Positions 45,650 to 54,779 are shown, counted from the first letter of the stretch. The stretch is DNA of 64,000 bases from an uncultured Hungatella sp. (GCA_910585435.1 CAJUEJ010000001.1:341092-405091); one strand, 5' to 3'. Program-made: numbers and translations. The notes: generated by a model not told the origin, from the sequence alone.

Positions 45650-46434
45650 TCAGCAGTGTAAGCAATGGAAAGGTAAAAAGGGTGGCGGCTCTGGGAAAAA
45701 AGGCGTCATACCGCCGGGAGACAGGTCTTTTCGTGGTGGAAGGCCCCAAGATGGCGGCAGAGCTTGGCAGGGATGAGGTTGAAAGCGTCTACATGACAGA
45801 GAGCTTCTTAAAATCCCGGGAAGAGGCAGGGGAGAGGTTCAGAAGCCTGGGCTGTGCTGAGACGGTGACAGATGAGGTGATGAAGGCCATGGCCGACACA
45901 AAGACGCCTCAGGGAATCCTGGCAGTGGCCAGGCAGCGCCAGTATGAGATGAAGGACATCTTAAAAAGCCGGGGAAAGCTTCATCTTATTATTCTGGAGA
46001 CTTTACAGGATCCGGGAAATCTGGGAACCATCATGAGGACGGCAGAGGCAGCAGGCGTCAGCGGGATCCTTATGGACAGAGGGTCTGCAGACGTATACAG
46101 CCCCAAGGTGATCCGCTCCACTATGGGCGCCATTTTCAGGATGCCCTTTGTGTATGTACAGGATTTAGAGGATGCCCTCAAAGAGATAAAGCAGGCAAAG
46201 GTCCGCCTGTATGCCGCTCACCTGGAAGGAGCCAGGGACTATGATAAGGAGGATTACACCGGGCATACAGGGTTTCTCATCGGCAATGAAGCCAAAGGCT
46301 TAAGCCCTGGCATAACATCCATGGCGGATGTCCGGGTGAAGATTCCCATGGCCGGGAAGACAGAGTCCTTAAACGCGGCGGTGGCAGCCTCCGTATTCAT
46401 GTTTGAGGCGGCAAGGCAGAGAAGAAATCTGTAA
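45646..46434 (+). CDS. TrmH/SpoU-family RNA 2'-O-methyltransferase
   Basis: 262 residues. N-terminal substrate-binding domain (about 1-100, with RRETGLFVVEGPK, as in the rRNA-binding L30e-like part), then the SPOUT knot: LQDPGNLGTIMRTAEAAG, STMGAIFRMPF, LIGNEAKGLS and the final ESLNAAVAASVFMFEA. It would use S-adenosylmethionine to methylate a ribose in rRNA or tRNA; the exact site is unknown. The ATG overlaps the nadE stop, so the two are translationally coupled, though functionally unrelated. Confidence 0.9.
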   Translation: MISSVSNGKVKRVAALGKKASYRRETGLFVVEGPKMAAELGRDEVESVYMTESFLKSREEAGERFRSLGCAETVTDEVMKAMADTKTPQGILAVARQRQYEMKDILKSRGKLHLIILETLQDPGNLGTIMRTAEAAGVSGILMDRGSADVYSPKVIRSTMGAIFRMPFVYVQDLEDALKEIKQAKVRLYAAHLEGARDYDKEDYTGHTGFLIGNEAKGLSPGITSMADVRVKIPMAGKTESLNAAVAASVFMFEAARQRRNL

Positions 46435-46482
46435 TCAAAGCTCCCGTTAAGAAATCGTAATATTCTCTTAAAGATATTGAAG

Positions 46483-46511
46483 TTGAATAAAAAGGGAAAA
46501 TAAAATATAAT
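46483..46511 (+). promoter_or_regulatory. Sigma-A promoter for the choline-binding-repeat protein
   Basis: TTGAAT at 46483-46488, spacer of 17, perfect TATAAT at 46506-46511, 40 bp before the ATG at 46551 and in an AT-rich gap. Confidence 0.75.
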
Positions 46512-46550
46512 AAATTTAACATAATTTGACAAAGATAAGGAGGAGCGGGG

Positions 46551-47699
46551 ATGAAAGGTTTCAGAGGACTGATAGTGCTTGCCGGTTTTATGCTGGGGAT
46601 GCAGATGACCTCACTGGCAGATACCAGAATAGAAGATGTGGCATTGACCATTACCCTTGATAAAGAACCGGAAGCAGGAGATGATATAGGAGAGGTGAAC
46701 GTTACGACCGCGGGAAACGTACCTTACAGAGTGGAGTATGCCACCTTTGAGACAGAATCGGAGAGGTGGACCATAGGAGAGCGTCCTGTGATCCGCATAG
46801 AGATGGAGGCGGACGACGAATACTATTTCGGCAGCACCTCCAAAAGCCATTTTAAGTTCTCCGGCACCAGCAATATCACCTTTAAAAAGGCCAGCCGGCG
46901 CGACAAGAACACGACCATGACCGTAGAGGTCTACTTAAAGAGAATCGGCGGGATCCTTCCGGCTGCGGAAGGGCTTGAATGGAGCTCCACCGCCATCGCC
47001 ACATGGGATTCCATGGAAGGGGCCAAATCCTATGAGGTGCGGCTGTTAAGGAACGGAAGCACTGTGACTACCGCTACCACCGCCGGCACCAGCTACAATT
47101 TCACCAAGAATATCAGCAGGGAGGGAGAGTATTCCTTCCGGGTACGGGCGGTTTCCAGCTATGATGACCGGAAAGGCGAGTGGTCCGATGAGTCAGAGAC
47201 GTTTGAGATTGAGAAGGAGGACATACAGGGAATAAAGACCAATTCCAGCTCCCTGTCCCCCTCCCGCACCAACAAAGGCTGGATAAGCGACCAGAACGGC
47301 CGCTGGTATTCCAACGGGGATGGCACCTGGCTTCAGAATGGCTGGTACAATATCAATAATGCATGGTACTTTTTTAACAGCAGCGGATATGTGCTGACTA
47401 ACTGGCAGTTTATTAACGGGGCCTGGTACTATCTGAATCCAGACGGCGTGATGCTGACCGGCTGGCAGCTTATAGGCGGCAAATGGTACTATATGAACGG
47501 AAGCGGCGTGATGCTGACTGGCTGGCAGCTTATCAACAATACGTGGTACTACCTGGATCCCAGCGGCGTGATGCTGACCGGCTGGCAGTTTATAAACGGC
47601 AGGTGGTACTATATGGATCCAACCAGCGGCGCCATGTATGCCAACACCATCACACCGGACGGACGCAGGGTTGATGCAAGCGGAGCGAGAATTGACTGA
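46551..47699 (+). CDS. Secreted protein with choline-binding (cell-wall-binding) repeats
   Basis: 382 residues; AAGGAGG seven bases before the ATG. Signal peptide at 1-23 (cleavage near SLA-D). A beta-rich domain follows, then a fibronectin-III-like segment (about 140-225: WSSTAIATWDSMEGAKSYE). From about residue 243 to 365 there are six CW_1-type repeats of about 20 residues with the pattern GWQ-x-I-N-x-x-WYY-x-x-x-SG-x-MLT. These repeats bind choline or related groups on teichoic acids or hold the protein on the wall. No enzymatic domain is recognised, so it may be structural or a binding protein. Confidence 0.88.
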   Translation: MKGFRGLIVLAGFMLGMQMTSLADTRIEDVALTITLDKEPEAGDDIGEVNVTTAGNVPYRVEYATFETESERWTIGERPVIRIEMEADDEYYFGSTSKSHFKFSGTSNITFKKASRRDKNTTMTVEVYLKRIGGILPAAEGLEWSSTAIATWDSMEGAKSYEVRLLRNGSTVTTATTAGTSYNFTKNISREGEYSFRVRAVSSYDDRKGEWSDESETFEIEKEDIQGIKTNSSSLSPSRTNKGWISDQNGRWYSNGDGTWLQNGWYNINNAWYFFNSSGYVLTNWQFINGAWYYLNPDGVMLTGWQLIGGKWYYMNGSGVMLTGWQLINNTWYYLDPSGVMLTGWQFINGRWYYMDPTSGAMYANTITPDGRRVDASGARID

Positions 47700-47767
47700 T
47701 GCGGTCCGGGAACCAGGTACGAAAGAGACTTCGAGAGTACAATGAGACAGGATAGGAGGAAAGGTTT

Positions 47768-48208
47768 ATGACATCTGTTTACTGGCTTGTTTTTTTCCTG
47801 ATTTTAATAGGCATTGAGGCGGCTTCCATGGCGCTCACCACCATATGGTTTGCCGGAGGCGCCCTGGCGGCTTTCATCCTCTCCCTGTTTGGCGTGGGAG
47901 TGGAGGCACAGCTGGTTGTGTTCGTTGTTGTTTCCTTTCTTCTTTTGTTCTTTACCAGGCCCTGGGCGATGCGGTACGTAGAGAAAAACCGTACGAAAAC
48001 CAATGTGGAGGGACTGGTGGGGAAAGAAGCCAGGATCACCCAGGAGGTCAATAACAGAATGAATACAGGCACCGCCCTGCTTAACGGGCAGGAGTGGAGC
48101 GCCAGAGCCCAGAACGATGATCAGGTTTATCCGCCGGACTGCCTGGTTACAGTCAGGGAGATACGGGGGGTAAAATTAATCGTCAGCCAGAATAAGGAGG
48201 AAATATAA
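47768..48208 (+). CDS. NfeD-family membrane protein
   Basis: 146 residues: two or three membrane helices in the first 65 residues, then an OB-fold domain (about 75-146) with VGKEARITQEV and the conserved ending GVKLIVSQ. NfeD proteins act beside SPFH proteins in membrane microdomains. The stop is one base before the start of the SPFH gene, which fits the common nfeD-SPFH pair. AGGAGG precedes the start. Confidence 0.87.
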   Translation: MTSVYWLVFFLILIGIEAASMALTTIWFAGGALAAFILSLFGVGVEAQLVVFVVVSFLLLFFTRPWAMRYVEKNRTKTNVEGLVGKEARITQEVNNRMNTGTALLNGQEWSARAQNDDQVYPPDCLVTVREIRGVKLIVSQNKEEI

Positions 48209-48209
48209 T

Positions 48210-49133
48210 ATGGGACTTATAATTGGATTGGTAGCCATCGCAGTTATTATTTTGATCGGCCTTTCATCCTGTGTGAAGATTGTGCCCCAGGCTTCGGCTT
48301 TTGTCATCGAGCGTCTGGGCGGATACCAGGACACATGGTCAGTGGGCCTTCATATCAAGATGCCCTTTATCGATCGGGTAGCCAAGAGGGTTCTTCTAAA
48401 GGAACAGGTGGTTGATTTCCCGCCTCAGCCGGTTATCACCAAGGACAATGTTACCATGAAGATTGACACGGTGGTCTTTTTCCAGATTACAGACCCCAAG
48501 CTTTACACCTACGGTGTGGAGAATCCGATTATGGCCATCGAGAATCTGACGGCCACGACCCTGCGTAATATTATCGGTGATCTGGAGCTTGATCAGACCC
48601 TTACCTCCAGGGAAACTATCAACACCAAGATGAGGGCCGCCCTGGATGTGGCTACGGATCCATGGGGAATCAAGGTAAACCGGGTGGAATTAAAGAATAT
48701 CATTCCTCCGGCTGCCATCCAGGATGCCATGGAGAAACAGATGAAGGCAGAGCGTGAGAGACGTGAATCTATCCTGAAGGCGGAGGGCGAGAAGAAATCT
48801 ACGATTCTTGTGGCAGAAGGAAAGAAGCAGTCAGCGATTCTGGACGCGGAGGCAGATAAACAGTCAGCCATCCTTCGCGCGGAGGCGGAGAAGGAGAAGC
48901 GGATCCGAGAGGCGGAAGGTCAGGCAGAGGCAATCTTAAAGATACAGAAAGCTACGGCTGACGGTATCCGTTTCATCAAGGAGGCCGGGGCGGATGAGGC
49001 GGTCATCCAGCTGAAAAGCCTGGAGGCTTTTGCCAAAGCGGCCGACGGCAAAGCTACCAAGATTATTATTCCGTCAGAGATTCAGAGTCTTGCCGGCATG
49101 GTAAAAGCTGTGACAGAGACGGCCAAAGGTTAG
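48210..49133 (+). CDS. SPFH/stomatin-prohibitin family protein (QmcA type)
   Basis: 307 residues. One N-terminal membrane helix (3-21), the SPFH domain (about 22-190; QASAFVIERLGGYQDTW, VTMKIDTVVFFQITDP, NIIGDLELDQTLTSRE), then a long Ala/Glu/Lys coiled coil (about 190-265) with repeats of the kind KAEGEKKSTILVAEGKKQSA split across the helix, and an oligomerisation tail. Such proteins form large rings on the membrane and organise lipid domains or proteases. Partner: the NfeD protein just upstream. Confidence 0.92.
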   Translation: MGLIIGLVAIAVIILIGLSSCVKIVPQASAFVIERLGGYQDTWSVGLHIKMPFIDRVAKRVLLKEQVVDFPPQPVITKDNVTMKIDTVVFFQITDPKLYTYGVENPIMAIENLTATTLRNIIGDLELDQTLTSRETINTKMRAALDVATDPWGIKVNRVELKNIIPPAAIQDAMEKQMKAERERRESILKAEGEKKSTILVAEGKKQSAILDAEADKQSAILRAEAEKEKRIREAEGQAEAILKIQKATADGIRFIKEAGADEAVIQLKSLEAFAKAADGKATKIIIPSEIQSLAGMVKAVTETAKG

Positions 49134-49148
49134 CTGTAGCATACAGGG

Positions 49149-49183
49149 ACAAAAGCCACCTTTTAGAAGGTGGCCTTTTGTCT
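49149..49183 (+). terminator. Intrinsic terminator after the SPFH gene
   Basis: GCCACCTT (49155-49162) and AAGGTGGC (49167-49174) form an 8-bp stem with loop TTAG, continued by ACAAAAG/CTTTTGT pairing and T-rich sequence. It closes the nfeD-SPFH transcript and shows that an upstream in-frame ATG at 49170 is not the start of the next gene. Confidence 0.8.
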
Positions 49184-49229
49184 TACTATACTTTTGAGTG
49201 AGTACTCTGAGTCTGAAAAGGAGGCTTTT

Positions 49230-50375
49230 ATGAGATTCCAGCTTGATCTTACGAAAGAATACGGAGTGGTTCTTGAAGGGGGAGGGGCCAAGGGCTCCTA
49301 TCAGATAGGGGCCTGGAAGGCTCTGCGGGAGGCAGGAATCCGGATAAAGGGCATTGCAGGCGCTTCGGTAGGCGCCTTGAACGGCGCTATGATGTGTATG
49401 GACGACCTGGAAAAGGCGGAATATATCTGGGAAAATATCAGTTACTCTAAAGTTATGGATGTAGATGACGATATTATAGGAAGTGTAAGAAAACTGGATT
49501 TAAAGGCAGTGAATTTACGGCAGGTTGCGGAGGACGCCAAAAGGGTTCTGAAGGAAAAAGGGTTTGATATTACACCTTTAAAGCAGCTGATAGAGTCTGT
49601 GGTTGACGAGGAGCGGATACGCACCTCCGGCCGGGAGCTTTTTATCACCACCTATTCCATTACGGATCGGCGGCTGTTGACGCTGAATGCCAGGGAGATC
49701 CCGGAGGGAGAGATCGGGGACATGCTTTTGGCCAGCGCATATTTTCCGGCTTTTAAAAATCAGAAGCTGAACGGAAAACGGTATGTGGACGGCGGAGGCT
49801 GGAACAATGTGCCTGTCAATGTGCTGCTGGAGCAGGGGTATGAGGATATTCTGGTTATCCGGATTTATGGCCTGGGCTTTGACAGTGAGCGGGTGACGGA
49901 GATCCCGGAGGGCACCAATGTCTACCATATAGCGCCCCGCCAGGATCTGGGCGGGATCCTGGAGTTTGACAAAAAGAAGGCCAGGAAGAATATGATGCTT
50001 GGGTATTATGACGCCAAGCGCCTTCTGTACGGGCTTGGGGGAAGATGGTACTATATCGATGCGCCTCATTCGGAGGAATATTATTTTGAACAGATGATGG
50101 GGGAGATGAAGGAGCTGCTTTCTCTCTGGCCGGAAGGGGAAAAAGGCTGGGAGCAGGAGGGGCTGGAAGGATACCGGATGTATACGGAGATAATTTTTCC
50201 GTTTATGGCAAAATATATGAACCTGAAGGAAAACTGGAATTACAAGGATTTATATCTGGCTGTGCTGGAGACCCTTGCCAGGAAGAAGCGGATCAGCCGT
50301 TTTTGTATCTATACGGTGGAGCAGCTGAAGAATCAGATTGTTGAGAGATACACTACAAATAAAGGAGGCATATGA
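49230..50375 (+). CDS. Patatin-like phospholipase
   Basis: 381 residues from ATG 49230, chosen because AAAGGAGG lies at 49217-49224; an in-frame ATG at 49170 falls inside the preceding terminator. YGVVLEGGGAKGSYQIGAW holds the oxyanion hole, GASVGALNG the nucleophile Ser (about residue 45), and YVDGGGWNNVPVN the catalytic Asp. It should cleave acyl chains from lipids in or at the membrane. A GAGTACTC palindrome at 49200 just before the ribosome site could be an operator. The stop overlaps the OTC start region. Confidence 0.9.
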   Translation: MRFQLDLTKEYGVVLEGGGAKGSYQIGAWKALREAGIRIKGIAGASVGALNGAMMCMDDLEKAEYIWENISYSKVMDVDDDIIGSVRKLDLKAVNLRQVAEDAKRVLKEKGFDITPLKQLIESVVDEERIRTSGRELFITTYSITDRRLLTLNAREIPEGEIGDMLLASAYFPAFKNQKLNGKRYVDGGGWNNVPVNVLLEQGYEDILVIRIYGLGFDSERVTEIPEGTNVYHIAPRQDLGGILEFDKKKARKNMMLGYYDAKRLLYGLGGRWYYIDAPHSEEYYFEQMMGEMKELLSLWPEGEKGWEQEGLEGYRMYTEIIFPFMAKYMNLKENWNYKDLYLAVLETLARKKRISRFCIYTVEQLKNQIVERYTTNKGGI

Positions 50376-50377
50376 CC

Positions 50378-51361
50378 ATGGATTTGAAGGGGAGAAATTT
50401 TTTGACATTAAAGGATTTTAGTCCGGAGGAAATCGGGTATCTGCTGGATCTGTCTGCAGAGCTTAAGGAGAAGAAGAAAAAGGGAATTCCTGTGGATATG
50501 CATCGTGGGAAAAATGTGGCTCTTATTTTTGAAAAGACCAGTACCAGGACCAGATGCTCCTTCGAGGTGGCGGCCCACGATCTGGGGATGGGAACCACGT
50601 ATCTTGACCCGTCAGGCTCGCAGATCGGCAAAAAGGAGAGTATCGCCGATACGGCAAGGGTTCTGGGCAGGATGTATGAGGGGATTGAGTACAGAGGCTT
50701 TGGGCAGGAGATTGTGGAGGAGCTGGCAAAGCATGCCGGGGTTCCGGTGTGGAACGGCTTAACCAACGAGTACCATCCGACTCAGATGCTGGCGGATCTT
50801 CTGACTGTCAGGGAGCATTTCGGAAGATTGAAGGGAATCAGGCTGGTATACATGGGAGATGCAAGGTACAACATGGGCAATTCCCTGATGATCGCCTGCT
50901 CCAAGATGGGACTGGACTTTACGGCCTGTGCGCCGAAGAAATATTTCCCCAATGAAGAGCTGGTAAATATTTGCCGGGAGTACGCCGCTGCATCTGGTTC
51001 CTCCATCACGCTGACAGAGGACGTGGAGGAAGGCACCAGGGGAGCCGACGTGATTTACACGGATGTGTGGGTATCCATGGGCGAGCCGGATCAGGTGTGG
51101 GAGGAGAGGATCAAAGAGCTGACTCCTTACAAGGTGACAAAAAAGGTTATGGACAATGCAGGGCCCCAGGCTATTTTCCTTCACTGCCTTCCTGCTTTCC
51201 ATGATTTGAAGACCCGGATCGGAAAAGAGATGGGGCAGCGGTTCGATATCACGGACATGGAAGTGACAGATGAGGTGTTTGAGTCAGAGCAGTCAAAGGT
51301 ATTTGATGAGGCGGAAAACCGCATGCATACCATCAAAGCGGTGATGGCTGCCACATTGTAA
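50378..51361 (+). CDS. argF: Ornithine carbamoyltransferase
   Basis: 327 residues from ATG 50378, nine bases after AAAGGAGG; an ATG at 50372 is only three bases from it. Carbamoyl-phosphate site FEKTSTRTRCSFE, then EYHPTQMLADLLT, a DVWVSMGE ornithine-side SMG loop and FLHCLPAFHD, all diagnostic for OTC. It makes citrulline from ornithine and carbamoyl phosphate. No other arginine genes (argG, argH, arcA, arcC) are near, so biosynthetic or catabolic use cannot be told. It is tightly linked to the patatin gene. Confidence 0.95.
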   Translation: MDLKGRNFLTLKDFSPEEIGYLLDLSAELKEKKKKGIPVDMHRGKNVALIFEKTSTRTRCSFEVAAHDLGMGTTYLDPSGSQIGKKESIADTARVLGRMYEGIEYRGFGQEIVEELAKHAGVPVWNGLTNEYHPTQMLADLLTVREHFGRLKGIRLVYMGDARYNMGNSLMIACSKMGLDFTACAPKKYFPNEELVNICREYAAASGSSITLTEDVEEGTRGADVIYTDVWVSMGEPDQVWEERIKELTPYKVTKKVMDNAGPQAIFLHCLPAFHDLKTRIGKEMGQRFDITDMEVTDEVFESEQSKVFDEAENRMHTIKAVMAATL

Positions 51362-51388
51362 CTGTTTATATAGGTCAGGGCGTTCATC

Positions 51389-51403
51389 GCGCTGACCGTA
51401 CGA
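51389..51403. repeat. Short intergenic repeat copy (shared 15-mer)
   Basis: Second exact copy of GCGCTGACCGTACGA, 28 bp after the argF stop, in the gap before the small membrane protein gene. A GGGC lies just upstream of both copies. Confidence 0.5.
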
Positions 51404-51443
51404 AACAATGGTGGTTGCCGCCACGTTAGGAGTGTAGAGCTTG

Positions 51444-51749
51444 ATGTATGGACAAGGAAAAAAGAAAAATCCCCGGAGTACTGTGCTGATAATGGACTGG
51501 ATCCATATCTGCATCGGGCTTTTAGTGGTGATTCTGGCTGTTTTTGCATTTTTAAACCCTGAACAAAACCGTTTTCTGTTTCCTGTTATCTTTCTTTTAG
51601 CGGCGGTTCTGAATGTGATTAACGGCATTTACAGGTTCCGGTTAAGCGGGAGGGAGAAGAAAAAGAAGCTGGCAGCTATCTTGCAGTTAATACTGGCAGC
51701 AGTTCTGGTGGCGGTGATGGCAGTCAGCGCCATCACTATCTGGAGGTAG
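51444..51749 (+). CDS. Small membrane protein of unknown function
   Basis: 101 residues from ATG 51444 (TTG at 51441 just before it). Three hydrophobic helices (about 17-36, 44-60 and 78-98) separated by short basic loops (SGREKKKK). No domain recognised. It ends 3 bp before the birA start, so it is probably co-transcribed with birA. Confidence 0.65.
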   Translation: MYGQGKKKNPRSTVLIMDWIHICIGLLVVILAVFAFLNPEQNRFLFPVIFLLAAVLNVINGIYRFRLSGREKKKKLAAILQLILAAVLVAVMAVSAITIWR

Positions 51750-51752
51750 AGG

Positions 51753-52733
51753 GTGAAAGCGGAGGTAATCAGATTATTAAGGGAAAAGGGCTCCTATCTG
51801 TCAGGGCAGGAGCTGAGCCAGCAGCTTCATGTTTCCCGCACAGCTGTATGGAAGGTGATAAACCAGCTGAGAGAGGAAGGGTATGCCATCGAGGCTGTGA
51901 GAAACAGAGGGTATTATCTGGTGGAAAGCGCCGACGTTCTCACTGAGGCGGAGATCAAAAGCTGCATGAAAAGCCAGTGGATGGGACGTGAGGTGGAATT
52001 TTTGCAGGAGACGGATTCTACCAACACGGAAGCCAGGCGGCTGGCGGAAAAGGGAGCAAAAGACGGCACCCTGGTGGTGGCAGAGTATCAGACAGCCGGA
52101 AAAGGGCGGAGAGGCAGAAGCTGGACCTCTCCTTCAGGGACCGGTATCTGGATGAGCCTGGTTTTAAGGCCCGGGCTTGAGCCGGCCTGCGCCCCCATGA
52201 TTACTCTTTTAACCGGTCTTGCCGTGTCGGCAGGGATCGAGGATTACTGCGGCCTGAAAAGCCAGATCAAGTGGCCCAATGATCTGACACTGGAAGGGAA
52301 GAAGATATGTGGAATCCTTACAGAGATGAGCGCCGACATGGAGATGATCCGGTATGTGGTCGTGGGAATCGGTATCAATGTCAATATAGAAGCCTTCCCG
52401 GAGGAGATAGCCTATAAGGCTACCTCCCTGTATCTGGAGAGCGGGAAAAAGATAAAGCGAAGCGGAATGATTGCGTGCATCATGAAGCGGATGGAAGAGT
52501 ATTATGAAAGGTTTCTGGACACGGCGGATCTGTCCTGTATGCGGAAGGAGTATGAGGACAGGCTGGTTAACATGGGCCGGAAGGTTCTGGTCCTTGCGCC
52601 GAAGGGAGAGTACCAGGGAGTCTGTCTGGGCATCAATGACGACGGGGAGCTGCTGGTTGAGAGAGAGGATGGAACTGTTTCCAGGGTCATGTCCGGGGAG
52701 GTATCGGTCCGGGGTGTGTACGGGTATGTGTAG
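51753..52733 (+). CDS. birA: Biotin-[acetyl-CoA-carboxylase] ligase with HTH repressor domain
   Basis: 326 residues, GTG start at 51753 preceded by GGAGG. Residues 1-60 are a winged HTH (LSGQELSQQLHVSRTAVWK). The ligase has AGKGRRGRSWTSPSGTG (about 116-132), the biotinyl-adenylate loop, KWPNDLTLEGKKICGIL and VGIGINVN. A C-terminal SH3-like domain follows (about 275-326). It attaches biotin to carboxylases and can repress biotin genes. No biotin operon is nearby. Confidence 0.95.
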   Translation: MKAEVIRLLREKGSYLSGQELSQQLHVSRTAVWKVINQLREEGYAIEAVRNRGYYLVESADVLTEAEIKSCMKSQWMGREVEFLQETDSTNTEARRLAEKGAKDGTLVVAEYQTAGKGRRGRSWTSPSGTGIWMSLVLRPGLEPACAPMITLLTGLAVSAGIEDYCGLKSQIKWPNDLTLEGKKICGILTEMSADMEMIRYVVVGIGINVNIEAFPEEIAYKATSLYLESGKKIKRSGMIACIMKRMEEYYERFLDTADLSCMRKEYEDRLVNMGRKVLVLAPKGEYQGVCLGINDDGELLVEREDGTVSRVMSGEVSVRGVYGYV

Positions 52734-52735
52734 AG

Positions 52736-53860
52736 ATGGAAAATTTATATAAGAAACTTCAGATATTGGAGCCGGAGGACCGGCCTTTTACCCGGCCCCA
52801 GCGGTTGAAGGCCATGACCGGCCCTCTCCTTTCCTGGTATGAGGAACACGCCAGGATCCTGCCCTGGAGGGACAAGCCCGGGGCGTATCAGGTGTGGATC
52901 TCTGAGATTATGCTGCAGCAGACCCGGGTGGAGGCGGTGAAGCCGTATTTTAACCGCTTTTTGGAGGAACTTCCGGATGTGAAGGCTCTGGCGCAGGTGG
53001 AGGAGGAGCGGCTTCTCAAGCTGTGGGAGGGCCTGGGATATTATAACCGGGCCAGGAATCTAAAAAAGACAGCCCAAATCCTGGTGAGGGATCACGACGG
53101 CAGACTGCCTGCCTCCTATGAGGAATTGTTAAAGCTGCCGGGGATTGGCAGCTATACAGCGGGAGCCATCGCTTCCATTGCATACAAAATCCCGGTTCCG
53201 GCGGTGGACGGCAATGTACTCCGGGTGATCTCCAGGGTGCTGGCAGACAGGGAGGATATCCTGAAGCAATCGGTAAAACGGCAGATGGAAGAGCTTTTAA
53301 GGTCTGTTATGCCAGAGGATAAGGCCAGTGAATTTAACCAGGGGCTTATGGAGATAGGGGCCATGGTGTGTATTCCCGGCGGGCAGCCTAAATGCAGAGA
53401 ATGTCCCCTGGAGTCTGTGTGTCTTGCAAAAAGACAGGGGCTTACAGAGGTGATCCCTTATAAAGCACCGAAGAAATCCAGAAAGGTGGAGGAACGGACG
53501 GTTCTTCTCATAGAGTCAGGTCAGCAAATCGCTGTTCAGAAGCGGCCGGATCACGGCCTTCTGGCATCTCTGTATGAATTTCCCAATTATGAAGGAACAT
53601 GGAAAAAAGAAGACGTGGCTGCTTTGCTGGAACAGGAAGCAGGCTGTCAGGGGCTGGCCGGGGACATAGAGGGGATTGAGAAGGCCGGAGAGGCAAAACA
53701 TATTTTCAGCCATGTGGAATGGCATATGACCGGATACCGGATTCAGATGAAAAAAATCCCTTCCGTATACGTTGCCGTGGAAAAAAGGGAAATTTTTGAA
53801 AAATATCCTCTTCCCAGTGCATTTTATGCGTATACAAAACTGATTCGCGGACAATCATGA
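52736..53860 (+). CDS. mutY: A/G-specific adenine glycosylase
   Basis: 374 residues starting two bases after birA. SEIMLQQTRVEAVKPY and LPGIGSYTAGAIASIAY (helix-hairpin-helix with following Gly-rich loop), catalytic Asp in VPAVDGNVLRVISRV (about 157). The [4Fe-4S] cysteines lie in CIPGGQPKCRECPLESVC, spaced C-x7-C-x2-C-x5-C, one residue longer in the first gap than the common C-x6-C. A NUDIX-like C-terminal domain (about 240-374) recognises 8-oxoG. It removes A paired with 8-oxoG. Confidence 0.93.
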   Translation: MENLYKKLQILEPEDRPFTRPQRLKAMTGPLLSWYEEHARILPWRDKPGAYQVWISEIMLQQTRVEAVKPYFNRFLEELPDVKALAQVEEERLLKLWEGLGYYNRARNLKKTAQILVRDHDGRLPASYEELLKLPGIGSYTAGAIASIAYKIPVPAVDGNVLRVISRVLADREDILKQSVKRQMEELLRSVMPEDKASEFNQGLMEIGAMVCIPGGQPKCRECPLESVCLAKRQGLTEVIPYKAPKKSRKVEERTVLLIESGQQIAVQKRPDHGLLASLYEFPNYEGTWKKEDVAALLEQEAGCQGLAGDIEGIEKAGEAKHIFSHVEWHMTGYRIQMKKIPSVYVAVEKREIFEKYPLPSAFYAYTKLIRGQS

Positions 53861-53876
53861 AAGAGAGGAGTTTTTT

Positions 53877-54779
53877 ATGGAAAGCATGCTGTTTATCGTC
53901 AATCCCCGCTCAGGCAAGGCCCGGATTAAATACCAGCTTCTGGAGATCGTGGATCTTTTCATAAAGCACGGTTTTGATGTCCGGCTTCACATCACCCAGG
54001 AGCAGGCTGATGCCACAAAGGCGGCAGGGGAAAAGGGAGAACAGATGGATATGATCGTGTGCAGCGGCGGCGACGGCACCCTCAGCGAGACTATTTCCGG
54101 CATGATGCATATGGAAAATCCGCCTGTGCTGGGATACATTCCGGCAGGATCTACCAATGATTTTGCCGCCAGCCTTGGGATCCCGTCCCAGGCTGGAAAG
54201 GCGGCTTTGAATGTGGTCACAGGGGTGCCCAGATCCATTGACATCGGTTACTTCTGCAGGGAAAGGACGTTTGTATATGTAGCCGGATTCGGCGTCTTTA
54301 CGGAGGTGTCTTATATGACTCCTCAGGAGAAGAAAAACCTGCTGGGACATCAGGCATATATGCTGGAGGGCGTAAAAAGCCTGGCCAACATAAAGTCTTA
54401 CCGGATGAGGGTCGAGGCCGATAATTTCTGCATGGAAGGGGATTTTATCTTCGGAATGGTGACCAATACCATCAGTGTAGGCGGGTTTAAGGGCCTTGTG
54501 ACCCAGGATGTGGCCCTGGATGACGGTGTGTTTGAGGTGCTGATGATACGGACGCCCAGGACGGCCCTGGAGCTGACGAACATTGTCTCCTACATGATAT
54601 TAAAGGAAGAGCAGAGCGAGTATGTCCACAAGTTCAAGACCTCAAAGCTGAAGATTCTGGCTGAGGAAGAGGTGGACTGGGTTCTGGACGGAGAGTTCGG
54701 CGGGGCGAAGCGGGAAGTAGAGATTGAAAATCTGACAAAAAGGATAAAAATTGTGGCAGGTCCTGTAAAAAAACGTTGA
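53877..54779 (+). CDS. Diacylglycerol/lipid kinase (YegS-DagK family)
   Basis: 300 residues. FIVNPRSGKARIKY (N-terminal phosphate-binding), VCSGGDGTLSETISG with the GGDGT nucleotide motif, PAGSTNDFAASLGIP (in place of the common GTxNDFAR), and DDGVFEVLMI with the late acidic block. It phosphorylates diacylglycerol or a related lipid, recycling the by-product of lipoteichoic-acid synthesis. It starts 16 bp after mutY. Confidence 0.88.
   Translation: MESMLFIVNPRSGKARIKYQLLEIVDLFIKHGFDVRLHITQEQADATKAAGEKGEQMDMIVCSGGDGTLSETISGMMHMENPPVLGYIPAGSTNDFAASLGIPSQAGKAALNVVTGVPRSIDIGYFCRERTFVYVAGFGVFTEVSYMTPQEKKNLLGHQAYMLEGVKSLANIKSYRMRVEADNFCMEGDFIFGMVTNTISVGGFKGLVTQDVALDDGVFEVLMIRTPRTALELTNIVSYMILKEEQSEYVHKFKTSKLKILAEEEVDWVLDGEFGGAKREVEIENLTKRIKIVAGPVKKR

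Noticed and set aside
49170..49229. N-terminal extension of the patatin protein
   Set aside because: It would begin inside the terminator hairpin and has no ribosome site; ATG 49230 has a strong one.
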